58,706 nucleotides of DNA, taken from Planctomycetota bacterium (GTDB lineage Bacteria; Planctomycetota; Phycisphaerae; WQYP01). The position numbers and the translations under genes are program-made. This document shows, one piece after another, positions 8,213 through 16,917 of the stretch (position 1 is the stretch's first letter; each line of letters opens with the position of its first letter). The notes under the pieces are model-generated. The model was not told where the DNA came from and did no database searches. It worked only from the letters and a program-made list of their open reading frames with translations. The DNA lies in the NCBI GenBank assembly GCA_021800165.1, contig JAJYZF010000020.1:1-58706 (forward strand). The letters are read 5' to 3'.

Positions 8213-9562
8213 TTGACTGTTCTAGTGCTGGTCGGACTCATGAGTGTGGGCGGCTGTGCGGTCATGGGGCACACCCATGCGGTGGCCACGGGGCAGCAGC
8301 GAACTAAGCCGCAGCGGGTATTTTGGGCCTGGTGCTGGTCGGCTCCAGCGGCCAGCGACCATAACTTGTATCCGATGATATGGGTTCACCATGCGGATTA
8401 CGCCACACCGGCGAAAATTGCCGCCGAAACCCGTGCTATTCCCGCGGGGAAAGTGGCGTTGTTTTTCTGGAACGGGGCGGCTTCGCTGTTAAGCAGCCGG
8501 GTTGATACGTGCCGCACGGCGCACGGCCGGATCACAGCGTTTCCCGGCCCATGGCTGCTGGGTGGGGCGGATGAACTGGGCGGTCGGTTGGACAGGTTTT
8601 TCCGGCGATACAAAGCCGCCGGAGGAAGGTTGAATTATGTGGTGCTCGATTATGAAGCGGGCATTACGTGCTGGCAGATTTCGTCGGCGGGGGCGCGGGC
8701 CATTCAGGCGGACCCCCGTTTTACGGTACTGGCCCGACGTCTGGGTTTTACCAACATGCAGTTGATATTTCATGCGGGGGTGGCACGCAGAATGTGGAAT
8801 TTGCTGGCGGGGCGACGTGTGGCGACGGCTTTGAACCGAGCCTTTTACCGGTCGGCGCGGGCGAGTTTCCCGCAGGTTCAGGCGAGCAACTTTGGGGGAG
8901 TGGCGATGTTGGGGTTGCGTATGGCTCCGGATGTGAACGGGCATTACCAGCTTGAGGACTGTATCTTCGGCAGTGGACAAAGCCCGGCATTTTATGGAAC
9001 CGTAGGTGGTTTGGCCCATGAAATCAAGGGGGGGCACGTTTATGGGGGAAGCAGCTTTGCGGCGCTGCGCTACGAAATGATGTATCTGCGGGCCACGATG
9101 CGCAGCAGTTGCAAGCCGGTGGTGCCATGGATCGGTTATCCGGAATTTGCCCACACGGCGTACGCTCAAGCTTATTACCGGGAATTGATTTATCAACTGG
9201 CCCTGCGCGGCGTGGACCGATTTTTGTATTGGAATCCGCGGGCGTGGCGAAAAAATCAAAAATATATGTCCACCGGCCGGGATGATCGTCTGCTGAACCA
9301 TTGTTTGACCGTGCTTAATAACCAGTTCGGCCAGGTACCAGGGCGGGTGCTGGATACGGGGGAGGTGCAATGGAATTCTCCCTTGCTGGTGGCGGGGCGG
9401 GTAACTTCCGCCGGGTATATTTTGTATCGGGTGACGGTGCCGCCGGGAACTCAGGGGATTGTCGCAGAGCCTGGGGATCGGCAAATCAGCACACGGGGAA
9501 GAGTCGGGGTGTGGGTGAAATCGGCGGGATCGCAGCCGTTGACTTTTACGGCCAGGCCGTAG
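8213..9562 (+). CDS. Secreted or lipid-anchored protein of unknown family, paralogue 1
   Basis: I do not recognise this family. It is a tandem paralogue of the next gene; both share FWAWCWS near the mature N-terminus, DTCRT, FFRRYKAAGGRLNY, LDYEAG and YYRELIYQLALRGVD followed by FLYWNPRAW. The alternation of hydrophobic strands and the acidic LDYEAG motif resemble a TIM-barrel glycosidase, which is inference. The N-terminal region (LVLVGLMSVGGC) looks like a lipoprotein signal. The TTG at 8213 is the first conventional start, but it has no ribosome site. The frame is open upstream, and an ATT codon at 8156 (reading IKRLFSLCK) lies seven bases after GGGAG, which would give a normal basic signal peptide. 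The start is therefore uncertain. Confidence 0.7.
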   Translation: MTVLVLVGLMSVGGCAVMGHTHAVATGQQRTKPQRVFWAWCWSAPAASDHNLYPMIWVHHADYATPAKIAAETRAIPAGKVALFFWNGAASLLSSRVDTCRTAHGRITAFPGPWLLGGADELGGRLDRFFRRYKAAGGRLNYVVLDYEAGITCWQISSAGARAIQADPRFTVLARRLGFTNMQLIFHAGVARRMWNLLAGRRVATALNRAFYRSARASFPQVQASNFGGVAMLGLRMAPDVNGHYQLEDCIFGSGQSPAFYGTVGGLAHEIKGGHVYGGSSFAALRYEMMYLRATMRSSCKPVVPWIGYPEFAHTAYAQAYYRELIYQLALRGVDRFLYWNPRAWRKNQKYMSTGRDDRLLNHCLTVLNNQFGQVPGRVLDTGEVQWNSPLLVAGRVTSAGYILYRVTVPPGTQGIVAEPGDRQISTRGRVGVWVKSAGSQPLTFTARP

Positions 9563-9669
9563 GTCCGCGGTGCCGGGCTGCGGGGAGGGCGACTGGATAA
9601 AAGGGAACGGGTTCTTAAGGGTAGCCAATCAAAACCCAACGCAGAGTCTTATTTCATGGAGATGTTACG

Positions 9670-11031
9670 ATGATGTTTTTGCGGGGCCGACGGATTACGG
9701 CTCTTGGATTCGCGGTAGGGCTGTTCGTGGTGCTTGGAAACACGCTGGTGGTGCAGGCGGGACCGACGGCTGGGCCGACATTTTGGGCGTGGTGCTGGTC
9801 GCCGACGGCCCAGACGGATCGCAATCTTATCCCGATGATCTGGGTGCGGCGGAGCGGCTATGGTAACGCGGCCGGGGTGGCTGCCCAGGCCCGGGCCATT
9901 CCCCGAGGGAAAGTGGCAATGTTCCTGTGGAATGCCGCGCCCACGCTGTTAACATCGCCGCTGGACACGTGTCGCACGCCCACGGGCAAGCCCACCTCCT
10001 ATCCCAGCCCGTGGCTGGCAAGAGGCGCGGCGCGAATTGGCCGGCAGATGGCTCAATTTTTCCGTCGATATAAGGCCGCGGGTGGCCGCTTGAATTATCT
10101 GGTGCTGGATTATGAAGCGGGGTTGGGCAGTTGGAGCATGACCAAAGCCAATTTGCGGGCCATCAGCGCGGATCCGCGGAGTGGGGCCTTGAAGAAGAAA
10201 CTGGGATTTTCCAATTTGTTGGGCGTGGGCACTTCCGCCGGAGGACCGTGTTCCGAACGTTGCCGTCGAATTTGGAATGAAATGATGGGCCATATAGTTA
10301 CCATGGCTTTAGACCACGCGATTTACCAGCCCGCGAGATCGGTATATTCGCATATTTTGGCCAGTAATTACGCCAGCTTCAGGATGCTGGGGCTGATTGC
10401 TCCGGATGACAACGGGTATTACCAGCCATCGGATATATTTTTCGGCAATGTGCAAAGCCCATCGTACTACAACCGTATTGCCTGGGGTCTCAAGGGCTGG
10501 TTGGCCACGCAAACCACGGGCGGCAGCGGTCCTTTTGCCACGCTGCGGTATGAGCTGGTTTCTCTGCAGGCAATTCAGCGGTCCAGTGATGCTTCCATCA
10601 CGCCGTGGATCAGCTACAAAAGTTATGTGAAAAACAACCCCTACTATAAAGAATTGATTTATCAATTGGCTTTGCGCGGGGTGGATCACTTTTTGTATTG
10701 GAATCCGCGGGCCTGGCTCAAAAACCAAAAACCCATGACCACAGCCCAGGATGATACGGCGGTGAACAACTGCTTGAGGGTTCTTAATGAAAAGCTTGGC
10801 CGCACTCCCGGCAAGGCGGTGCGGACCGGGCCCATCACGTGGAACAGCGCTTTGCTGGTGGCAGCGCGAAAAACGTCGGCGGGGCGCATTTTGTACCGCG
10901 TCACCGTGCCGCCGGGAACCAGGGCTATCTTAGTTGATCCGGGGCATAAGCGTATCGTCACGCGGGGCAAAGTCGGCGTTTGGGTGAGCTCGCCTGTGAC
11001 TCGCCCATTGACGTTCATGGTGAGCCACTGA
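9670..11031 (+). CDS. Secreted protein of unknown family, paralogue 2
   Basis: A 453-residue protein with a clear signal peptide (basic MMFLRGRR, hydrophobic core to about residue 32, ending VVQAG). The mature part is collinear with the preceding gene and shares FWAWCWS, DTCRT, FFRRYKAAGGRLNY, LDYEAG, ELIYQLALRGVD and WNPRAW, while the central region differs. The C-terminal ~90 residues (RVTVPPGTRA, then RGKVGVWV) look like a beta-sandwich accessory domain and are also shared. It keeps the aromatic and acidic residues expected of a carbohydrate-active enzyme, but no known catalytic signature is recognised. Genomic context (DUF5703/GH95-like, GH35, GH4) supports a role in glycan breakdown. GGAG precedes the ATG. 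Confidence 0.82.
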   Translation: MMFLRGRRITALGFAVGLFVVLGNTLVVQAGPTAGPTFWAWCWSPTAQTDRNLIPMIWVRRSGYGNAAGVAAQARAIPRGKVAMFLWNAAPTLLTSPLDTCRTPTGKPTSYPSPWLARGAARIGRQMAQFFRRYKAAGGRLNYLVLDYEAGLGSWSMTKANLRAISADPRSGALKKKLGFSNLLGVGTSAGGPCSERCRRIWNEMMGHIVTMALDHAIYQPARSVYSHILASNYASFRMLGLIAPDDNGYYQPSDIFFGNVQSPSYYNRIAWGLKGWLATQTTGGSGPFATLRYELVSLQAIQRSSDASITPWISYKSYVKNNPYYKELIYQLALRGVDHFLYWNPRAWLKNQKPMTTAQDDTAVNNCLRVLNEKLGRTPGKAVRTGPITWNSALLVAARKTSAGRILYRVTVPPGTRAILVDPGHKRIVTRGKVGVWVSSPVTRPLTFMVSH

Positions 11032-11116
11032 CGGGCCACATTGCCACTGGCGGCGCAAGTGGGTGCAAATCCTTTCAAAGAATGTATTATATCCGACATG
11101 GTTAAGGAGCGGGTTG

Positions 11117-12349
11117 ATGGAACCAAAAACAATTGCGATCTTGGGTGCCGGGTCACGGGGTAGCGGGTTTGGCGAGATTTGCGCCGCGGTGCCGCAACTG
11201 GCCAAGGTGGTGGCTGTGGCCGAGCCGCGGGACGATTACCGGCAGAGCTTTTCGGCAACGCACCGGATTTCGCCGGAGCGGCAATTTGGTGACTGGCGTG
11301 ATTTTACCGCCCAAGAGCGGATGTGCGATGCGGTGATCATTGCGACGATGGATCGGGACCATGTTGGCCCGGCGGTGGCGTGTTTGGAGAGAGGTTATGA
11401 TGTGCTGCTGGAAAAGCCCATGGCTACGACCTTGGCGGATTGTCAGGCCATTGAAGCGGCGCAGCGCCGTAGCGGCCGTATTATGGGGGTGTGTCATTCA
11501 CTGCGCTATCACAAGAGCTTTCGTATGGTCAAGGATCTGGTGGCGGGTGGTGCCATCGGTCGAATCGTCACAGCAGAGCTTATCGAGCAGGTGGCATTTT
11601 GGCATCAGGCGCACAGCTTTGTGCGGGGTAACTGGGGAAACCAGACCCGCAGCACATTTATGCTTCTGGCCAAGAGCTGCCATGATGTGGATTATCTTTG
11701 TTATCTGATTCCGGAGCCATGTCGGCGGGTCAGTTCCTTTGGATCACTGAATTATTTTCGGGCGGATAACGCGCCCGCGGCCAGCACTGACCGCTGTACG
11801 GATCCATGTCCGGTGGAACCGGTATGCGCCTATTCGGCGATTAAACAATACGTGGACACGGGCAATCCACAGGGCTGGCCGGCCAACGCCGTGAGTAGGG
11901 ATGCCGGCCGGGAAGCGCGATTGCAGGCTCTTAAAACCGGTCCTTATGGCCGGTGTGTCTGGAAATGCGATAACGATGTGGTGGATCATCAGGTGGTGAA
12001 CTTTGAATTTGCCGGTGGCATCACGGCGACGTTTACCATGACCGCGTTTACCAAAGCCGGGGGACGCAGGCTGACGATTCACGGCACGCAAGGCGAATTG
12101 GCGTTTGATGAAAGCACCATCCGCATACAGAGCTTCACGGACGGAAGCTCCAGGCTCATTGAGCCGGGGGCGGAAACGGGCGGCCATGGCGGAGGAGATT
12201 ACCGGCTTACGTGTGATTGGCTCAGGGCATTGCAGAGTCGGGATGATTCGGCGGTAGTGGCCAACGCCCAGGAATCGCTGCGGACGCATCGCGTGGTGTT
12301 TGCGGCGGAGCAGGCGCGTTTGGAAGGGCGTGTTGTGACGCTGGATTGA
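11117..12349 (+). CDS. Gfo/Idh/MocA family NAD(P)-dependent oxidoreductase
   Basis: A 410-residue cytoplasmic enzyme. The Rossmann motif ILGAGSRGSGF lies at about residues 6-16 and the family's EKPMA motif at about 100-104, whose Lys normally contacts the substrate and cofactor. After residue 230 there is a cluster DRCTDPCPVEPVC, a Cys pattern seen in one Gfo/Idh subgroup from sugar loci. ATG 11117 is chosen because AAGGAG lies seven bases upstream. Members oxidise or epimerise sugars or act in redox-assisted glycoside cleavage; the substrate is unknown. It is followed 35 bases later by the GH35 gene, so the two are probably co-transcribed. Confidence 0.9.
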   Translation: MEPKTIAILGAGSRGSGFGEICAAVPQLAKVVAVAEPRDDYRQSFSATHRISPERQFGDWRDFTAQERMCDAVIIATMDRDHVGPAVACLERGYDVLLEKPMATTLADCQAIEAAQRRSGRIMGVCHSLRYHKSFRMVKDLVAGGAIGRIVTAELIEQVAFWHQAHSFVRGNWGNQTRSTFMLLAKSCHDVDYLCYLIPEPCRRVSSFGSLNYFRADNAPAASTDRCTDPCPVEPVCAYSAIKQYVDTGNPQGWPANAVSRDAGREARLQALKTGPYGRCVWKCDNDVVDHQVVNFEFAGGITATFTMTAFTKAGGRRLTIHGTQGELAFDESTIRIQSFTDGSSRLIEPGAETGGHGGGDYRLTCDWLRALQSRDDSAVVANAQESLRTHRVVFAAEQARLEGRVVTLD

Positions 12350-12384
12350 GACGGGCGGAGTGAATTTCCGCGGATAAAATCGGC

Positions 12385-14529
12385 ATGAAATGCGTGGGTA
12401 AAAGGAAATATTTTGTGGATAATCCAGTCTGGCGGGAAATTTTTGGGGCTGAAATTCAATATTTTCGGCTGGATCCGCGCTATTGGGAGCGGATTATAGA
12501 GAGATTCAAGGGCACGGGCCTGAGGTGTGTGACCACGTACGTGCAATGGTCAACCCATCTGGTGGCGCCACCGGATAAAAAGCATCCGGCGGGGGTGCTG
12601 GATTTTACCGGCAAGACCGATCCACGGTTGAATTTAATGGGCTTTCTGGAACTTATTGAAAAGCACGGGCTGAATTTAAATTTTCGGTGCGGGCCATTTT
12701 GCTGTAATGAGATGGTGCATGGGGGGTATCCACCCTGGTTGGTGCTCGGAGATCCAAATATCATGGTGTGGGATTGGCAAAACCGCACTACGCAAGGATA
12801 CTGGATTGGCAAAAAGGAGGGTTCCCAGCCCTCTTACCTGCATCCAACTTATTTGCAGTGGTGTGAACACTGGATTCGTGCGGTGGACACCATCATTGGG
12901 CCGCATTTGAAGAGCAACGGCGGCTGCGTGACGATGGTGAATTTGGATAATGAAATAAGCTACATTGTGCGCGATGGCTTTCTGGATTCGGATTACAACC
13001 CGGTGAATGTGGGGCCGGGTGGGTGGTACCACCAATTTTTACAGAAAAAATATGGCGCTGCGCGGAGCCTGCCGTATCCGACTAAGTATAGATCCATGGA
13101 AGAGGTCGCGCCACCGCGTAGTGTACCTGAAGTTATCACCACCGATATGGCTTATTATCTGGACTGGATTGAGTTTAAGACCTGGGTAATGGCCGAATAT
13201 ATCCGGCGGCTCCGGATGATGCACGAAGCCAATGGTGTGCGTGACGTGACGTTTATGACCAACTTCAATCCACACCGTCCGGAAGGGGTGCCCACACGTA
13301 TGCCGGCCTTGGAAGAGGCTACGGGCGGCGGACTGGTGGGGTACGACTTTTATCGGGGAACATTTATGAGCTATTCGGGCTATCATTCGATGGCTCGAGT
13401 CTTGAAATTGATGAACGCGAGTGTGCGTCATACGTGGTCGGCGGAATTTATGAGCGGCACGTGGAACAAGGTGTTGCCATCGCGTGTGAGTGAAGATCAC
13501 ATGCGGTTTATGTCGCGCTGCGCTTTGGCGCATGGTTGTAAAGCCATGGCCTGGTTTATGTTTCACGATCGGGACTGCTGGGGTGATGCGCCGGTGAGTT
13601 CCCACGGCCATCCCCGGGCGAATCTCAATGTCCTGCGGGAGACGCCCGCGTTGCTTTTTGATAAGGTTAAGGATTGGGAATCGTTGCGGCCGGTGAATGA
13701 TGTTGCCATTATCTATGATCTGGTGCAGCACCAGCATACGTCCATCGGCGATCCCATGCCTTGTGCCGACAATGATCTGCATACCGGGCGTCCGGCGATT
13801 GACGGGGTTTCGGCGGGTTTGGCCACGGCGGAATATGAAGGTTTGTTCCGATTGGTGGAGCAGGCGGGTCTTCAGGCCGGTGTCGTGGATATTATCCATT
13901 CAGACCGGAGTCTGGCGGATTACAAGATCGCTTTTTTGCCGGGTTCTCCCGTGATGGAGCGTCGGGCCGCGGAACGGCTGAAAAAATTTATGGCCAACGG
14001 GGGCATTCTGGTGCTTAGTGGTCCGATGCCAAAACGGGACGAACGTGGCCGGGCGATGAAATTTCCGGGCCTTGGAGTTCCTGTTACGAGAGGCCCGGCC
14101 ACGACGCTCCGGGTGGGCAAAGGAATGTTGATTTGGCATCGCGAATATCTGGCTCAGGAGAAACCGGAGGAGGAAAGTCAGGCCGCGGCTGAATTTATCG
14201 AGGCGCTGCTGGAACGTTACGCTGCGAATCCGCAGGTGCGGTTGACGGTGCAGGAGCCGGTAAGCTGGGTGGATTGGCAGGAAGGTGGCGGGCATCGCGT
14301 CTATCGCCAGCCGCGAAATCTGGGCAGCGCCATTTTGCAACGTGGCCGGAGCGAGGCGCTTCTTTTTGTGATGAATCATTACCCGGAGGCGGCGCGATTT
14401 CGTGTAAAACTAACGGGCCACTATAAGGTTTTACGCCACTTAGAGACGGGCGAGACCCTGGCATTGACGGATGGAGCCGTCGGCCTGGATCTGGATCGGA
14501 AATCCGCGGAAATTTATGAAGTACACTGA
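12385..14529 (+). CDS. GH35-like beta-galactosidase
   Basis: A 714-residue protein with a TIM-barrel N-terminal half. FGAEIQYFRL near residue 20 matches the GH35 opening strand (GEIHYFR type). The likely acid/base is Glu190 in NLDNEIS and the likely nucleophile Glu354 in WSAEFMSG. A second flavodoxin-like or beta-galactosidase trimerisation-like region (about 430-600, with LPGSPVMERRAAERLKKF and GGILVLSGP) follows. No signal peptide is visible, so it probably works in the cytoplasm on imported oligosaccharides. It would release terminal beta-galactose or a related sugar. The same operon contains a GH4 enzyme and sugar isomerases. Confidence 0.8.
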   Translation: MKCVGKRKYFVDNPVWREIFGAEIQYFRLDPRYWERIIERFKGTGLRCVTTYVQWSTHLVAPPDKKHPAGVLDFTGKTDPRLNLMGFLELIEKHGLNLNFRCGPFCCNEMVHGGYPPWLVLGDPNIMVWDWQNRTTQGYWIGKKEGSQPSYLHPTYLQWCEHWIRAVDTIIGPHLKSNGGCVTMVNLDNEISYIVRDGFLDSDYNPVNVGPGGWYHQFLQKKYGAARSLPYPTKYRSMEEVAPPRSVPEVITTDMAYYLDWIEFKTWVMAEYIRRLRMMHEANGVRDVTFMTNFNPHRPEGVPTRMPALEEATGGGLVGYDFYRGTFMSYSGYHSMARVLKLMNASVRHTWSAEFMSGTWNKVLPSRVSEDHMRFMSRCALAHGCKAMAWFMFHDRDCWGDAPVSSHGHPRANLNVLRETPALLFDKVKDWESLRPVNDVAIIYDLVQHQHTSIGDPMPCADNDLHTGRPAIDGVSAGLATAEYEGLFRLVEQAGLQAGVVDIIHSDRSLADYKIAFLPGSPVMERRAAERLKKFMANGGILVLSGPMPKRDERGRAMKFPGLGVPVTRGPATTLRVGKGMLIWHREYLAQEKPEEESQAAAEFIEALLERYAANPQVRLTVQEPVSWVDWQEGGGHRVYRQPRNLGSAILQRGRSEALLFVMNHYPEAARFRVKLTGHYKVLRHLETGETLALTDGAVGLDLDRKSAEIYEVH

Positions 14530-14629
14530 AGGGTATGAGGCCGGTGAAAGTAAATAGCAGAGCGGTACCGGGTAGTGAGTAGTTCCCAAGAAGAATGAGT
14601 TTTTATTTTTATCACAAGGATTGGTGTGT

Positions 14630-16027
14630 ATGAAAGCGGCTTTTGTTGGCGGCGGAGCTTTTCGTCTGGTGGGTATTTTGCGGGAGGCGTTGAGTTATCC
14701 GGAACTTTTCGCGGATGGCGAAATACGACTTTTTGATTTAAATGCGTCGCGGGCCCGGGCTGTGGCGCAGATGGTAACCAAGACGCCGGAATTTTCCGCG
14801 GTGCGCTGTCGCATCACGTGTCCGAGTACGCTGGAGGAGGCTATGGAAGGTGTGGACATGGTGGGGGTGATTCTGATGGGCGGGTCGTACCGTACGCACC
14901 GATTGGCGGATAAGATCAGCTATGATCACGGATTTGCATCGTCTGATAATGTTTCGCCCAATGGTGCCATGCTGGGTCTGAAGACCGGGGCCACGCTGCT
15001 GAATATCGCACGCAAGATGGAGCAGTGTTGTCCCCAGGCGTGGTTGGTTGATTTTGCCAATCCGATCGCGGTGCTTAGCGGCATGGTTAATAACCACACC
15101 AAAATTCAGGCCTTTGGCATTTGTGAAGGTTATACCAACCATGAATGGGATCTGGGCCGTATTTTCGGGCGGGATGAACAAAGCGACAAGTTTGCCGTGG
15201 AAACCGCGGGAATCAACCATTTGAGCTTTATATTAAAAGGCACGTACAAGGGTGGAGACTTATTTACGGCCCTGGACCGCAGGCTCAAGCCGGGATGGAA
15301 GATGTGCCGCATGGATGCTTATCGGGGGCGGGCGGTGAATCAACGTATCAGCCATGGGGTGGAGGAGGTGGTGCGGTTTTACCGGGAATTGGGCGTGCTG
15401 ATTTTTTCGACGGAAGGGGATGGAATGGAGCACATGGATTATGAATATTGTGTGCAGCGCCAGACACACGGGGTAAAAGCTCCCGGCCCGGCCCAGATGA
15501 ACGCCGAGCTTAAAAAGTTCACGCAGGCCCGGGCTGCGGCGCAAGAGCATTTTGAGAAACTGCTGGGACGGGATCTGGATCTGAAATTCTGGAACACTGC
15601 TGCTAAAACGGCTGGAGTACAATGGGCGGCGAAAAGCAAACGCAGCGCTTTTGTGGAGATCATGCGTGGCCGGGCGGGACACAAAGTTCCCATTGTCACC
15701 AGTCGGCTCAATTTGGGGGCGGTGGAGGGCTTTACGGATCGGACGGTTCTGGAATACTCGCAAATAATTGAACATGGGGTGTTTCGCGCGGCGGGCCATT
15801 ATCAAGTGCCCGCGATTATGCACGGCATGCTTGCGGGCATCGCGAATCATCAGACGATGCTTGGCGACGCCATGGCCACGGAAGACCCGAAGCTGCTGGC
15901 GCAGGCTTTATTGGCTTATCCGATCCGGCAGTTTTCGCCGGCTGCAAGAAGTTTGTTTAAGCAACTGCTTCAACTGAACCGGGATGAAATACAGCCTAAA
16001 TTGCGACAGGCCGTGGATTACTTGTAA
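14630..16027 (+). CDS. GH4 family NAD-dependent glycosidase
   Basis: A 465-residue protein. VGGGAFRLVG at the N-terminus is the NAD-binding loop typical of GH4 (alpha-galactosidase/alpha-glucosidase/6-phospho-beta-glucosidase type). The putative Mn2+ ligands are Cys165 in GICEGYTNH and His197 in GINHLSF; DFANPI matches the conserved NP motif. GH4 enzymes cleave by oxidation and beta-elimination, needing NAD+ and a divalent metal. The CEG version of the Cys motif differs from the CHS and CNV forms that I associate with well-studied members, so the substrate is open. ATG 14630 is used, after AAGGA; a TTG nine bases earlier is less likely. Confidence 0.87.
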   Translation: MKAAFVGGGAFRLVGILREALSYPELFADGEIRLFDLNASRARAVAQMVTKTPEFSAVRCRITCPSTLEEAMEGVDMVGVILMGGSYRTHRLADKISYDHGFASSDNVSPNGAMLGLKTGATLLNIARKMEQCCPQAWLVDFANPIAVLSGMVNNHTKIQAFGICEGYTNHEWDLGRIFGRDEQSDKFAVETAGINHLSFILKGTYKGGDLFTALDRRLKPGWKMCRMDAYRGRAVNQRISHGVEEVVRFYRELGVLIFSTEGDGMEHMDYEYCVQRQTHGVKAPGPAQMNAELKKFTQARAAAQEHFEKLLGRDLDLKFWNTAAKTAGVQWAAKSKRSAFVEIMRGRAGHKVPIVTSRLNLGAVEGFTDRTVLEYSQIIEHGVFRAAGHYQVPAIMHGMLAGIANHQTMLGDAMATEDPKLLAQALLAYPIRQFSPAARSLFKQLLQLNRDEIQPKLRQAVDYL

Positions 16028-16100
16028 ACAGGGCGACGTTTTGGGTTTTAACCGGGTGGGGTGAGGCAGGTCCGTTGCAGGATATTGTTGGAGTCAAAGC

Positions 16101-16862
16101 ATGAACGATGAAAAGTGGGGTCCAGCCTTCCTTAAAAACGTCAGCGAAAAGCTGGCCAGTGTGGAGGCTCATCAAGCGGCGGGGCTGCGGCAGGCGGGGG
16201 TGATGATTGCCGACACCTACCAGAAAGATCGGTTGTTGCACGTTTATGGAGGTGGCGGGCATACAGTGATGATGGTGTGCGAGATGTTTTTCAGGGCGGG
16301 CGGGTTGGCGAATGTCAACCCGATTTTCGGCCACGATATTTCACCGCTGTGTCAGGCCCTGAAGTATCTGGAAATTGAGCGCAGCACCGGTTATGGGGCA
16401 TGTCTCATACGCTATTACAATCTGGCTAAAGACGATCTGCTGATTATCTTTCATAATATCGGTTACAACCCCGCTACTATTGATGCGGCCGCGGAGGCTA
16501 AGCAGCGCGGCGTTAAAATTATTGCGGTTTCATCGCGGCACTGGCGGGACAACCTGCCGCGGGATCATCACATTCGCCACCCGAATAAAAAGCACCTCTT
16601 TGAGTACGCCGATTTGTGCATTGATGATGAAAATCCCTTTGGCGATGCGGATTTCAAGCTGCCGGGTTTCGATACGCCGATGGCTCCCACTTCGACAATG
16701 GTGGATGCGTACCTGGCCCACCGTATGGTCATGGAGGCCGTGGCGGAAATGTTGCGGCGGGGCCTGGAACCGCCGATTTTCCGCAGCGCCAATCTGCCGG
16801 GCGGAGATGAATATAATGCGGCACTGCTGGAGCGGTACCGCAATCGGGTGAAGGATCTATAA
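16101..16862 (+). CDS. SIS domain (sugar isomerase) protein
   Basis: A 253-residue cytoplasmic protein. The glycine-rich VYGGGGHTVMM (about 49-59) and the strand LLIIFHNIGYNPATIDAA followed by IIAVSSRHW (about 113-147) fit the phosphosugar-binding SIS fold (SIS_2/sugar isomerase domain type). GGAG lies seven bases before the ATG. SIS proteins isomerise or sense phosphosugars; the exact substrate cannot be read from sequence. It is followed 55 bases later by a second protein with a related GGH motif, so the two may form a heteromer or act in sequence on the sugar released by the GH35 and GH4 enzymes. Confidence 0.82.
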   Translation: MNDEKWGPAFLKNVSEKLASVEAHQAAGLRQAGVMIADTYQKDRLLHVYGGGGHTVMMVCEMFFRAGGLANVNPIFGHDISPLCQALKYLEIERSTGYGACLIRYYNLAKDDLLIIFHNIGYNPATIDAAAEAKQRGVKIIAVSSRHWRDNLPRDHHIRHPNKKHLFEYADLCIDDENPFGDADFKLPGFDTPMAPTSTMVDAYLAHRMVMEAVAEMLRRGLEPPIFRSANLPGGDEYNAALLERYRNRVKDL

Positions 16863-16917
16863 ACCGGGCGGATATGCGCAGTTTTTAAAGTGTATTGATG
16901 CAAGAACAGGGGTTGAT

